DNA of 64,000 bases from Membranipora membranacea (GCA_914767715.1 OU612069.1:28085387-28149386); one strand, 5' to 3'. Shown: positions 44,789-57,198, counted from the stretch's first letter. The notes: generated from the letters alone by a model not told the origin. Translations and numbers: made by a program.

Positions 44789-47700
44789 AACGTCCTCAGT
44801 GATTTGAAGATAGCAGGGAGAGTGATAATCATTGTATTTGGAGTTGTCACTTTATTACTTCTGGTACTCCTCAGAAAGTACCGCCACTTCAGTCAGGTTA
44901 GTGTGTGACTGATATATTTCTAATGGGGTAGCAATAGGTAAAAAATATACAGTGGTTATCTCTACAAATTATATTGTCTGTCAGTTGTGGCTGAAAGTTC
45001 AAAGACAACAGAAGGACCAAAGCAAAATATGGTCTGGCGTTTAGATCTATAGTGGTTATGCAAGACTTTTACAATGACTTAATTCATAGCACTTCTGGGT
45101 AAGAATTATGAAAACTTTTTGAAAATGCCCCCCTTAGGCTCATCTTCGAGGTCAAAGCCATGTGATGTACTAACCCAATAACCTTCTAATTCTAAAGGCA
45201 AATTTCTGATACTATACATCATTTTTACGTAACAGCACTATGGACTTTTTTCAGTTCAACAGTATCGCATGACTGCTGCAGAACAAGATGCCAGACAATA
45301 TATTGCTTCGATCTTTCTCTATTCTTTAACTCAATTTCGGAATGAATCAGGAAGCTCTATGGTCCTCTATTTTTGCTGTGAAGTTTGTGATGGATATGAT
45401 ATGATAGGAAGTCCTTGCCTAAGTTCACCCGTGATGGGTCATTGAACAAATTTGTATTAATTATCTGCCAAGATCATGTCAATGTGTGTACAGTCTATTG
45501 AGATAGCAAACCCATTGACTTCCTTCCAGTATGCTGCCTTGTCCATCTAATTTGAACAATTTGATGTGTTTTATTTCGCCATCAGTTGTTTTGAGCTGCC
45601 ACCCATGTATGGCAACCTCTTACTGGTGGCTCATTTTATAACCTTCTCCATACATACATGCAAGACCAGTTATCTCCATTGGCCGCCACACTAGTTACTC
45701 ATGTAAATACACTTATAGCTGTGTAACTGACTGTCCGTGTTTGCTTGAGTAGTAATGATGTTTGGTTGTGTCCCTTTTCAACAGAGGATATTCCTGTACA
45801 TTATGATTCCCAACCTGCTGAACTCGATAGTAAAAGTGCTGGTGAGTAGTTTGCATGTTGGCTTTAGAGCAGGTGTATGGGACATGTGATAAACTTATGA
45901 AATAAAATAATTGGATATAATTATATTTACATCAGTTTCTCCACTTTTTGACTTTTTGACTTCCATGACTACCAAAGATTGTGCCCTAAAACACATCGAT
46001 GCGCACTGGCAATAACATATTTCTCTCTCCCAGAGTGATGGTAATAATTCCAATAACTCTGGATGTATTGCACAAGCATACTTTGGACAAGCTCTTGGTA
46101 GGTTGTGGTGTGATTTTATTGCCTATTAATAAAATGTATAGAAGTGCGTGAGACATGTGATATGTACATTCATTCTTCCAGACTAAGGTTTGAAATCAAT
46201 CAACTATGGTACATTAGGCATCTAGCTATATTATCTTATCATTTCATTGTGTTTGCCTGAGAACCCAAGCCACACGAATAATAAGGACAGTATTCTACTT
46301 TTCACTATACTTGTGTTGCCTCGGAGTTGATACAATTTGATTATTTCCTTGTCATATATCAAACAGAAATCATTAAGGTCATCATGTCTCATCAATCTCT
46401 TTTAATGGTCACTCAAATTAAATTCGAATGGTCGGTTAGGGTGCTTTTGATTTCCTCTGATTCAAATGCTCTCAAGGCCGAAGTTGGAATTTTTAGCGCT
46501 CATATCAAATTGCCTGCCCAACATCATGCTTATGTCTTTTCATTAAATAGAGATGTACTAGTAAGCTGTGTCCACATTTATCAATCAACAATCACCCATT
46601 ATCGCATTCAGATTCTGGAAAATATTTGAGCTTTATTACAGCAGCATGTCTGTCACATGACTCATCATATAAGGCTTTCTTCACATAGGGAAGGACCTTG
46701 CTATATGACCAACATACAAAACCCTTTCCAATTTCCTTTGGTCTTTAGCATACTTCAGCTTTCTTTGGATATGTGTAGCGACATACTATCTTGGGCGGCT
46801 CATTATTCCTGGTAAATATTATGACAGAGTTGAGCAGCATGAAAAGTGAGTACCCTAAAATCATGCCTGATATTGGTTAAATATCGTATTTGGGTAAGAA
46901 AATCTGAATGTTCAGTTCTGTGCATGGCAATTGGTTTCTTAGTGTATTTGTTTATTTTACTTAGCTGTTTGTGGCAACAGGTGTAACTACTATGAAATTA
47001 AAATGGTTTTATAACAGAGTAATGCATGAAACATACAGCATATTCTCTTATTGACAGCAGATCCACAGAATGGCAATTTTATTTTCCTGTGAAGTTAAAT
47101 AGTAGTATTTATATTTCGAAACATGTCTTGTGACTAATTATGGCACTGTTGATGCGATGGCTACATTGTTTTAGACTCTGCTTGCTGGTTACTTTCCTGG
47201 TATCAACCATTGTTGCACTTTTACCTCTCAGCACCAATGAGTATGGAGTGGCAGGTCTATACTGTGGTATGAAGCCAACTATGAGAGCTTTGTGGTGGAG
47301 AATTGGATTGTGAGTACAGGCCCCAAACATTTCATTTGAAATGGAGGAATACTTGAAAGTGGTACTGCTATGTTGACCGACGATGAATGAGTTTTTGGAC
47401 CTCAAACAATGTTATACTTTTGGAATAGGTAAAGAATTTGGGATGCAAAACTTGACCGTATCTAAATTTTAACTTTGACTCTCTTATCATATAATGTATA
47501 AGTTTGTGTTTTGCCTCAGATGGCTGTTTCCTCTATCGAGCATAGCGATCTTCACATCTTACATAGTCGTGTATGTAAAGCATATGAGACGGTCAACTGC
47601 AAGATCTGAAATTGCTACAGCAGCCACTCAATCAAAGCGATATGAGGTAAGTGAAGAACAGGTAATAGTGAACACAGTATTAAAACCGTTCTTAGAAACG

Positions 47701-48566
47701 GCAATCTTTATAGAAACTAAATTATTGTGTTCATATTGATATTTTTTAAGATACAAAATAAAGAAACTTGACATAAACTGGTTTTTGTTTCAGGCAGCTG
47801 TCCGGCAGACTCTGACACCTTTTACTATTTATGCTGCTGCTTTTCTCCTGCTGACAATATTTCACATGACTGACAGATTCTACGAGGTTTTCGTCGAACC
47901 AAGATTTTCACTCAAGGTCATTCGAAGGTTGGCAAGCCCTTGCTATGGTAAGTGATTGTCGATCAAATTTTGCTATCGATACTCTTGAAACTAGCTTATG
48001 TTTTTCTTATAGATTTTAGCCAATGCGAATTTGAAGATGTAGATACTACACAAGTATTTATCTATGGTATCAAACCAATGATTTAGCTCAATTAATTAAT
48101 CAAGGAAATGATAAATTAGTAAGCATTTCATTCGGTTGACCCAGTTTTAGTCTCTGCACCTTCTTTTTTAGACATCGCTATCTGCTTGGTGTTTTATACA
48201 AGTAATGGTAGAGAAGAGTTTGGACTGGCCAAACTAAAGCAAGGTGCTTTTGAACACAAGGTCACACTTACAAGATATTTCCGCCGAACAAAACAACGAA
48301 ATCCAACAGGTTAGACAGGAATAGAATTCATTAATGATAAATAAAGGCTTAGCTGATATTTATTCTAGCAGACTCAAATGGAATAAATCTTGAGAGTCTC
48401 AGCCAAAGTTGACAGTTTTTTCTTCCTGATCAGTTGAAAAGCTATGCACACATGAGATTTAATTCTAGCTTGTAACGAGAATCATGATTTATTACTTGTA
48501 GTTGTCTCCGGTGTGGGTAATGCTGGATATGCTAGCAGTACTTGTGATGAAGAAAGTGGTAAATAA
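44789..48566 (+). CDS. cAMP-receptor-like (class E-type) seven-transmembrane receptor
   Basis: Exons: 44789-44896, 45785-45841, 46034-46097, 46749-46845, 47175-47309, 47520-47646, 47794-47947, 48172-48309, 48502-48566. Phases agree throughout, giving 314 residues and TAA. TM1: RVIIIVFGVVTLLLLVLL; TM2: IFLYIMIPNLLNSIVKVL; TM3: CIAQAYFGQALAYFSFLWIC; TM4: LCLLVTFLVSTIVALLPL; then YCGMKPTMRALWWRI in extracellular loop 2; TM5: WLFPLSSIAIFTSYIVVYV; a basic loop; TM6: TLTPFTIYAAAFLLLTIF; TM7 region: CYDIAICLVFYTSNGREEFG; short tail. The C-I-x-QA...FLW pattern of TM3 and the loop-2 Cys-Trp region resemble Dictyostelium-type cAMP receptors (Dicty_CAR family). Ligand unknown. The 5' exon is uncertain (see the entry at 44,526). 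Introns are unremarkable AT-rich DNA. Confidence 0.8.
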
Positions 48567-50035
48567 TTATACATCAGAGACTCATTCGGATGGCTAATGG
48601 ACTTATGCATGGTGGTGTAGTTGGTGAAGGGACATAGCTATGTTTATCAGAGTTAGCTACACACATACTACGTACTAACATACATCAGGATAAACCATCA
48701 TGCAGGCAGTCTTGCTGGCTTTCAATTTGGCTGGAATTCAATGCTTTAAAAGTGCAATAAATTAGATTGAATATAAATGCTGTGCTCTTTTAACTAGGTA
48801 GACAATATTTTTCTGCGTGGCATAAATTTGTTTCTAGTTAAACACAGGTATCACTTGGAAGTTTTCGACACAGCTTAGAGTGTCATCATCATGACGCCCT
48901 ACTTTGCCTTTCTAAAATTAAGAAGTAATGCAAGTAACAAGCATATATTGTTCATTAAACAGTGTGTAGTCATCAAAGTACCCATTTGATATGGGACACC
49001 GTCATCCGAAATTTGGATGTGTCCTATAGAGAGGGAAAAAATTTTTAGTTGTTGCAAAAACGATGGCATTACGTTTGAATAGGAACATAGTCCCTGAAAT
49101 GGAAAACTTGATCGACGTGGTTGACCTACATATTTTGTCTAGGTTAATTTCACGGTCAAAGTTAGTTTAATTCAATTATTTTCACCTTAAATATACATTT
49201 TAACTTCTAAACTGGTGCCTAGTATTTGCTCTAATTCTGTTGCGAGAACTACCATAAGTCACTGTAACGGTTACTGTTTTGTTAATAAATATGGACTGCC
49301 ACATCTTGCTCAATTGTCAACACATATACAACATAATTATGATGCTAAATATTTCAACCTCCCTTTCATTATGAAGCATTATTCAAAATCAAATATAACC
49401 CCCATACTGTGTCTATGCTACATCTGTTTAAGTTTTATCGTCTTCAATGCTTATACAAAATACTCCAAACTACTTCAAGTCATCTTGAACTAATTTGAAA
49501 AGGATTTTTTTGTGTCACTTTAAGTCGGAAAAATATTACTAGATATGCTGAATTAATTATTACACCACAACACCAAAGGAATGGATGTTGGACTCATTAT
49601 TTTGGATCACGCTAAAATGTTGGTTGAGTTTTGTTGGATGAAAGGCTGTATGGACCTCCAGTATAGGTTTTGGATCATTGATACTTGGCTTGGGTGTAAT
49701 AAACAGGCTTGCAACTCCCAGGGATCCATAGCACTAACCCTCTCACCTGATATGCCCTCCTCTTATGCCCTTCATGTTGTGCCTGATCACAGCAGGTATA
49801 AGAGTAGCATGTATTGACAACCTTGTCAGTACAGGATCAAAAGGTTTGTGGCTTAAGCCCACCTGAGGACGGTTGATGCCCACAATACAATGAGCAAAAC
49901 CATTTCCTCAATATGGCAATTCAGTGACAGTGGATCACTCCAGCTTGGTATTGATGTTATCTGTTTCACTCATAAATTAAACAGAGGGCACAGCAGTGAT
50001 GCCAATGTAACATAAGACAAGCTTCTAAATGGAAA
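48567..50035. other. Intergenic region
   Basis: No convincing gene. Open stretches near 49,215-49,490 and 49,581-49,817 have no domain, no conserved motif and no clear splice sites. Confidence 0.35.
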
Positions 50036-50115
50036 ACACACATCCTCGGGTGGGCTTGAACCATCAACTATCTGGTTGTACATCCAGTTGCATGCTAACT
50101 GATCTGCCACAAAGA
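50035..50115 (-). mobile_element. tRNA-derived SINE
   Basis: On the minus strand TGGCAGATCAGTTAGCATGC (A-box-like) is followed about 40 bp later by GGTTCAAGCCC (B box). This is a tRNA-like head of a SINE. Confidence 0.65.
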
Positions 50116-50684
50116 AATAATGTAACATGCAAATCTTTTTATCAGTTAATCAAATCCTCGAACAGCTGATTACTCTCCTGAAATATGTATGACCTAATCT
50201 GCCATTCTCTAAGCTACAATTAGATATGATCTTCACAATGGTGAGCTCATAAATAACAGCTTTATGAAATGATACCAGCATTCCACATTGCTGCTTTCCT
50301 ACTTATGATGTCAATCACAAACTGTGGTAATCATCAGATGGTATCAAACCATTGAAGACTTGTTGACACTGCTATCAAATTTAACGATGTGAAATATCAC
50401 AGTTTTGTGACCTCCACCACTGGGTAATTTAAGAGATAAAATACAAGTCCAACAAGTTATAGTACTCTTGAGTAATCAGCAATCAACAAAAGAGCTGACA
50501 GTTGCATTCATTTGGTCAGCAAATGTGACTGCAAAACCTGTCTTGTGTATTTTGGGTAATATGGACTCTCTTTAGCTCTAAGAAAGTACCAACATTGTGT
50601 GTAAAATTCATGCACCTAACTGACAGTGCGGTTATAAAATGCCTCCTCCTTTATTTGCATCAAGATTGAGATCCATTCCAAGGG

Positions 50685-50750
50685 TTGGCTTGAACCACCG
50701 ACCTTTCGCTTGACAGTCGATCGAACACCCTACACGATTGCCATTTTCTG
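50685..50750 (-). mobile_element. tRNA-derived SINE
   Basis: On the minus strand TGGCAATCGTGTAGGGTGTTC (A-box-like) and GGTTCAAGCC (B box) lie about 30 bp apart. It resembles the copy at 50,035 and has the opposite orientation to the one at 30,975. Confidence 0.6.
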
Positions 50751-50759
50751 ATCATTAAA

Positions 50760-51599
50760 TTGATAGACCCTGTCTCAAAGCTATTAACAGCCCATTACTC
50801 AATTATGATATGGATCACCGACTTTGGCAACCTCTTACCTTCCATTAAATGTTAGTTTAACAATGATTAATTTTTATATATGTCACATTTATTACATTGC
50901 TACCTCTCCTACTTATGATGATAATAATCTATTGCTCAAATATCAGACCGATTAAATCAATTCACTGTGCTGCATTATTTACGCATCATATCAAAGATGT
51001 ATATCCTAAGCTAAACCATTATTCTGAGCTGCTCAGATCATCAAAGCTTCCCACCCTAGAAACAAACATGTCTAACCTCTTCTCACAATACAGTGTCAAT
51101 GTTATAAATGATCTTAACCAGCGCCTATCAAACCTTGTACCATCTAGACAGAGTCAACATCAACACTCTGCCAGGTTGACTGACACTTTAATAAACAGTG
51201 ACAATGGGGAACACAATTTTTTTTGCAAATTCATGGTATTTGAGTAATTTTTTTAACTCCCTTCCCTTATCAAAGACATTTTTAAAAGATATTGCATTTC
51301 AGCTTTTGCTTTCATGTAATACTCACTCTTATTATGATAGCCTTGTCATCATGTACTATTTTGAGCGGTAAAACTAAAGTGGATATCTATCTAGCTATCG
51401 TTCATCTACAGATCTAAGCTGACCATTATAGAAAACCATATGCTTATTACACAGATACTAGCACAGCGTTTATTGTCTGGTATAAGGCTTGCGGTGCTAC
51501 AATCAGTTTTGTGAGCAATAATGCCTTCATAGAATGTCTCAATATTTTCTAAGTGTTTGCTGAGATGTATTAAGATAGAAAGAAATGCTGCCCTTGATA
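50760..51599. other. Gene-free stretch with an unassigned open segment
   Basis: An open segment at 50,950-51,246 (SIHCAALFTHHIKDVYPKLN, then LNQRLSNLVPSRQSQHQHS) is not recognised and lacks an ATG-splice context. It may be part of a decayed mobile element. Confidence 0.3.
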
Positions 51600-52806
51600 A
51601 AGCTGTTTAATGGATTGGGTGCAATTTTAATGGCACAGAATCATGGAAATGGTTTTTTTAAAGATTTTTATATTTTTATTGCAACAACCATCATCCGAAG
51701 ATTTTCTCCCAGAAACCAAAACAAAATACAATCGAACTAAAATCGAGGGAATAAAACTCAATTCAAGATGTTTTGACAATGCAAATTTAAATGTACGTAG
51801 TGTCGTTGATGAACAAAGATATTGATCAAGGTTGTTAAAAGATTTAGTCATATGAATCAAAAAACAGTTTTTAGGTGGATGTAAGATGTTGGTATCACGA
51901 AAACAAAAGCGATATCCAGTACATGAAAAAGCATTGATTATATAGTTTGGGCTTAGACCACGAAGGAATTTATAGCAAAACACAGGAAAAATAAAAGGCG
52001 CGATTCGACAATGTTAAAAGATTCAATTCTATACATTATGCCGAGTTGGATTCAGGTATATTGGAACTTGTGTATTTGCTATAAGCCTGAAGGCTCTTTT
52101 CGGGAGGATAAAAATGGGATTTGTTAGATAAGATGGAGACATAGTAACATTGCAACAGAGATGTATACCATATATGAGATGGCAAAAAATAAACTGGTGA
52201 TAAAACTTCAATCCGGCACCTCGGTCAATACAGAATAGCCATTTCTGGAGCAATGCCAGACTGGACCTCACAGTTCTGCAAATGTGCTGAATATGGTCAG
52301 TCCACCCAAGAGTATTACAAACTGAAATCATAACTGAAATCCTAAAACTTTAGTCTTTGATTCCCTGGCAAGTGCAGTAGTTTGTGTGTTTGAAGAATTG
52401 CATAGCAGGAAATGTGACTTTTTTCATATCGATGGTCATTCTATTTAAAATGCACCAAGGTTTGATGCAAGCCAAATCGTTATTGCATTGTCTCTCTGAA
52501 GAATAGATATTCTTTGGCAAGAAATGTTGTGTCATCTGCATAGGCAAATTAGGCTGAATTTAATGGTAATTTTTGGAGATCATATATAAATATCAAAAAC
52601 AGTATAGGGGCTAAAATTGATCCTTTGGGAACTCCAACACTAATTGGTAAAGCTTCAGAGAAACTTTCACGGACTTTCATAAATTGCTCGCGCTGTGACA
52701 GAAAAGACATAATGATATCATAAGCTGAGCCTCTTATGCCAAAACTGCGGATTTTTTTCAAAAATATCCGACGATTGACAATTGACGATTGACCATCCTC
52801 CTCCAT
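51600..52806 (-). mobile_element. Non-LTR retrotransposon relic (reverse transcriptase)
   Basis: Minus-strand fragments in order: FLKKIRSFGIRGSAYDIIMS, then VGVPKGSILAPILFLIFIYD (RT motif with the typical G-x-LAP-x-LF), the YADD catalytic box at 52,531-52,542 (AYADDTTFLA) after one stop, then TLGWTDHIQHICRTV, FYHQFIFCHLIYGIHLCCNV and ILPKRAFRLIA, and a C-terminal block (KFLRGLSPNYIINAFS). Multiple stops and shifts. It closely resembles the + strand relic at 10,930-11,675, so it is the same family at two sites. Confidence 0.85.
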
Positions 52807-52823
52807 CGCTACACCTTCTCTCC

Positions 52824-53985
52824 CTAGATCTCGATCGGTGACTGCGCTGGGAAGAAAGTCGCTATCTGTTCAGAAATTGATATCCATGGGTATATCCCAG
52901 TTTTTCTGAACCCACCAGTTATGTTCTCCGGGGTCTGGGCTCTCAGAAGGGCTTTTCCAGCTAGCTCACCTATGTCATAAAGACCAAGAGTTTTCCCAGG
53001 ATTGGAAAGCTGCCATTCATTACACACTGTGTTGTAATAAGTTTGGTATGGGCCATATACAGAGACATCTAGCGGTTGCAGTCGGTGAGTTGTGTGAGGC
53101 GGAAATGTTAGCATAACTACGCCATTTTCTTTTGCTGCCTTGATTGCCTTGGGGCTCATGTGGCTTTTGTGGTTGTCCAGCAATAGTAATGCAGGGTTAT
53201 CCAGGGATGGCTTGGCATGTTTGATGAAATGGTTCATCCAGACATCAAATTTTGGCGCTGTCATCCATCCTGTCTCATGAAATAGGCCAAGTGAGTTGGT
53301 TGGTGGCCCCTCATATAAGCTTCAGTGTTTCGGTCAGTCTTCCTGGGCCAGATAAAAGTAGACGGTATGCTAGTGCCAGATGAGCTAACATAGCACACCC
53401 CTGTTACCAAAACACCTCTTTCTGCACTTGTCACCTGCCCCAACTGCTTAACTTTTTTGTCAGCTACGACCCTTGGAGGATTGTGACCGGCGTTATCTTA
53501 GTTTCATCCATGTTATGTATGTTTCCTGGTTCTATCTTTTACTTTTTTAGAGCATCACCAAGGTTATTGAAGAAGGTCTTCACCTTGTGCCTATTAAAGC
53601 TGGTTGCCCGCCCAAGACTTGTCGCCTCTGGTTTTCGAATCGATAAGCTCCCACTCCTCTTCATGAATGCCTTCAGTCAGTCCTTTCCAGCTTGAAGTTT
53701 TCTCTTCCCGCTCTCAGGTACTTGGATTTCATTCAGTGTAGTGTATTCATACGCAAGTTTCCGAACTTCTTGAGGTGTCAGGCCATGACACATTCTGGAG
53801 CATGTCATTAAGTACTCCTGTAGCTCTTTTTCTTCTTCCTTTGTGAAAACAATCCGTGGCTGTTTGTATCGCCCGTGGTCCTTATTTTTCCATCTCCTAG
53901 ACAAAGTCATCTTGTCGACTTTAGCCGCTGCTGCGGCCCACCTCAGTGTGTAACCCTCTTTTGTCAGTGACAACGCTTCGGCCAT
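52824..53985 (-). pseudogene. pogo/Tigger-like transposase (HTH + DDE) relic
   Basis: On the minus strand ATG at 53,985 opens an N-terminal helix-turn-helix region (MAEALSLTKEGYTLRWAAAA, then KVDKMTLSRRWK), followed by LTPQEVRKLAYEY. Broken blocks follow: [28 protein letters not shown] with the first catalytic Asp; LLLDNHKSHMSPKAIKAAKE with the second; and FPPHTTHRLQPLDVSVYGPY, ending near GGFRKTGIYPW. This is the order of pogo-group (DDE_1) transposases of the Tc1/mariner superfamily. Stops and frameshifts between blocks make it inactive. Its C-terminal end nearly abuts the retrotransposon relic at 52,806. Confidence 0.85.
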
Positions 53986-54129
53986 TGAACCGGTCTCACC
54001 CCGCTTTGTTTTCTCTTATACACTCGCACCATGATTCTAAAAATGCCATCAATTGACAGTTTGAAATACCTGTATGATATGCATACCATTTAGCAATCAA
54101 ATCTACATTGTTTGCTTAACTTTATCCAT

Positions 54130-54580
54130 CATACTATCAAATTGCCAATGGGGCAAGTTGAGACACTGTCTCAATGTGCCCCACTCATTTTGTCTCAACT
54201 TGCCCCAGCTCATCTTTGGGAGACATATAGAAAAATTTAAGACAAACTGTTGGGAATGGAAAAATCACATTTGGCATGCATTCACTTACCATATTGACTC
54301 ATGTTTTGGTTCCATAGTTGTCTAACCTGGAAGCTTTTGCTAGGTATAACAATACATTACAGCATGCATTGTAAAAACTTAATTTGGGTATGCAAAAACA
54401 CAAAAGTTCACTTACCATTCAACATGTGCCTTTCAGCTGCAAAACAAATATGTCTGCTAGTTGACCTATAAAAGACTTCTTTTGTGTGTGAAGTAGAAAG
54501 TTCTGCATGGAAAACTGTGGGAAGTATTTCAAAGTATCAACTTGCCCCACATCTCAACTAGCCCCCCCCCCCCCCTTCCC
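54130..54580. repeat. Inverted GGGGCAAGTTGAGAC motifs and a C run
   Basis: GGGGCAAGTTGAGAC (54,150-54,164) and its exact reverse complement (54,192-54,206) form a hairpin. TCAACTTGCCCC recurs at 54,537-54,548, followed by ATCTCAACTAGCCCC and a run of 15 or so C. The motifs look like terminal or subterminal sequence of a DNA transposon, possibly the adjacent pogo-like relic or a MITE derived from it. Confidence 0.7.
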
Positions 54581-54780
54581 CTATTGATTTTCCAATAAAA
54601 CAGCTCTAACTTGATCATACTTACTTGTCAGACCTCGAATATTTAAGTGAGAAATTGAAAATAAATAAATCTTGCCCATCATTGATCTTTTCAAAGTATG
54701 ATACTATATGGTCAGAACTAATAGGTAGACCATTTGAATTGAGCGCTGATTGGCACTGCTCTTCGCTAACAAACTTTACC

Positions 54781-55399
54781 CTAAACATTCTGAGCTTTTT
54801 TTCCGTGTTTTAAGAGCCTTGTGCATACTGCACCTAGATAATGAAGATTGATATCCAGCTGTAGAGCCTCTTCCTCTGTGTCAAGGGGTTCACCCCTTAA
54901 CATAGCAGTATTGATCTTAAGCGAACAAGGGTCAATCATCTTCCTAGCAGACGACCCTCCAAAGGAGTCTTTCTTCCAATCAGAAAGAGGTTTTGTAGCT
55001 GACACCTCACTATCCAGTTCGATCATTAATTCAGGAGAGTCAGATCTGAAATTGTATATGTTCACTTTTTTGATGATGGTTGGACCATGGATTTTATTCA
55101 AGTCCCAATTGATGGTGTCTATGTTGAAGTCTTTAAAGACAGCAGAGGACGCGGTGATATTTACAACTATGTTTTTTTCAGGGTTGAAGTTGATCTTGTT
55201 TAAGTTTTTTGTCTCTTGACTTGTGCCTGGACATATCATGATGTTGGAGATCAGATGGAGTTTGTTTAACTCTCTTTAATCCTTGATCATGCCATGGTGT
55301 AAATTCCATAGCTGAGGATTGCCCAGCATCATGATGATTGATATTTGCATTTGGCAGAGTGTCTTTGTTTGTAGTGACTTTAAGTTGATTGTTAAGCAA
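54781..55399 (-). CDS. Unrecognised overlapping reading frames, possible mobile-element ORF
   Basis: Two overlapping minus-strand frames: one of 73 codons (from MLNNQLKVTTNKDTLPNANI to LKQDQLQP) and one of 152 codons (from MICPGTSQETKNLNKINFNP through DSEVSATKPLSDWKKDSFGG to CTRLLKHGKKAQNV). Composition is strongly coding-like (charged, few low-complexity stretches) and the second is among the longest open frames here. A frameshift in the overlap (about 55,180-55,240) may have split one protein. I do not recognise a family. Its position among transposon relics suggests an element-encoded protein. Confidence 0.4.
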
Positions 55400-55416
55400 A
55401 AGCTGGGGGATAAAGT

Positions 55417-55526
55417 TCTCGCAAGGAGGGGGGAAAAGAAAAAGGGAAAAAAGAGAGGAAAAAGAAGGAGGGAAAGGGAAAAAAGAAAGAAAAAGAAAAG
55501 AAAAATATTGGCCCCGAAAGGGGCCA
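55417..55526. repeat. Polypurine tract ending in a GGCCCC-GAAA-GGGGCC hairpin
   Basis: About 85 bases of almost pure A/G on the + strand, followed at once by a perfect 6-7-bp G/C stem with a GAAA tetraloop (55,510-55,525). Confidence 0.85.
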
Positions 55527-55559
55527 TATTCATGATGATTATCTATATTTTATTCTTAT

Positions 55560-56690
55560 TCACATTGGTTTTCCCATCACACGGTATTTTTCTACAAGTT
55601 GACCAATGAGTTTGAGCAATTGTCCTCTCATTTTTACTGAGAAGACAACACCTGATTAAATAGGTATTTCTATAATTGCAGTATACTTAAACAGTGTGTG
55701 TGCTGTCCCATGTGTGCGACTGGATTATTGTGTCTAGTATCCAGCTTTCATCAAAAATCATAAAGCTGGAGTTTCACTGATTAAATGAGAAAATTCACAA
55801 ATAAAGAAGGGGCTCCCCTCGTATTTTACTGAAGATTGAAGATTGAGTGTTTTAAAGTTGAAGAAAAGATTTAGTCAGTTCAAATGAAAAATCAATAAAG
55901 GATTTTAGACTTGAATTCAGTCCAACGATTTGTAGTTAGTTACTCATTTTAGTGTTTTGGATAAACAACTCCAAGCAATAACAAACTTTAGCTCATCAGC
56001 CTATCAAAACAAAACCAAAACTCAAGCACATGGGTCATTCTAAGCAGAAATGAGGAGATAACACCACGGTCCAGTTGTTTTGAAGAATTAGGTCTGAAGA
56101 TGAGAGTTTTAAATTGAAGATTGCTCTATTTTCTCTGAAGAAATTGAAGACAGCTTTGTGTGCAGGGAGCCCCAAAGAACAAGATTGAATTGTACAGAAA
56201 ATTACTGATTTTATTTCTATAAAAGCAATAAAAAAAGGGAAACTTACTAAATGAGAGATTCAAGCGCAGTATAAAATGCTTGTTGAACAGACAATGGCAC
56301 ACTAATATACCAAGCAGCAAACTGTAACAAGTATGGCATATTAGGAGAAGGCTAGCACAACAGCAGGTAAAGCGAGTGAATGCGAGATAAGGCAACAATA
56401 CAGAAACAAAATATGAGGTGGGACAGTTTGATAACAAACTTATTCTGAAGGCATGATACATTGGACGCTGTAAATGTGAGAAAATGTGAGGCTGGTAGCA
56501 AACAGCTTAGTATAAGACCTGGTCGTGCATGTCAAATAGAAAGTAAAAGAATTGTCACGTAGAGATTCAAAAAGACTTATGTTGAAAGATTGACATAGCA
56601 AATAGACTGAGTAAAAGAAAGTTAAAAACGCCTAGCTGGTAGCAAGTATTTAAATATTGATTAAAACGTGTGGATATATGAAATAAAAAA
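55560..56690. other. Gene-free stretch
   Basis: AT-rich sequence with no recognised exon, repeat family or RNA gene. Short open frames on the minus strand are hydrophobic low-complexity translations of T-rich DNA. Confidence 0.35.
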
Positions 56691-57159
56691 CATTACAAGC
56701 CAACCTTCCATGCCTCAAAACTACCGTCCTTTGAGGTACAAAATGAATGCCCTTTGTGTTGTCTGTGGCCAGTCTCTTTATTCTTTGGCTGACCACGGCG
56801 AGAACAGTTAAAAGTTTTTCTTTGAGCTGATGGCTTACCAATCAGCTCATTTTTGCTATGACGATACTGAGATGCCTGAGAATACATAATCGTTGTCTGA
56901 AGGTTGGCCTTGCAGCTTCCTCTGGAAACTCCATCTACTGTGGAGATTTAGGTGGAGGCCTCTGGCTCAGGGACTGGCTAAGCCGTTTTGCCGGCAGGAT
57001 AGATTCGGCAACTCTCAGCTGCTTTGTAATGGGGACACCATGAGACAGGGTTTTAAGCTCTTCAGCCCTGGAGTGATTATCAAACCTACAAAATACAAAG
57101 GAAAATCTTTTGGTGCCAGACAATAATTTGATAATATCCAAACAATATTTCCACACGCC

Positions 57160-57161
57160 GC

Positions 57162-57196
<35 letters not shown>
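57160..57196. repeat. (TA)n microsatellite
   Basis: Alternating AT run in an intron of the DUF6729-like gene. Confidence 0.9.

Positions 57197-57198
<2 letters not shown>

Noticed and set aside
46327-46629. 100-codon + strand frame in the receptor intron
   Set aside because: Lies between two well-supported exons, has no splice sites in phase and no domain.
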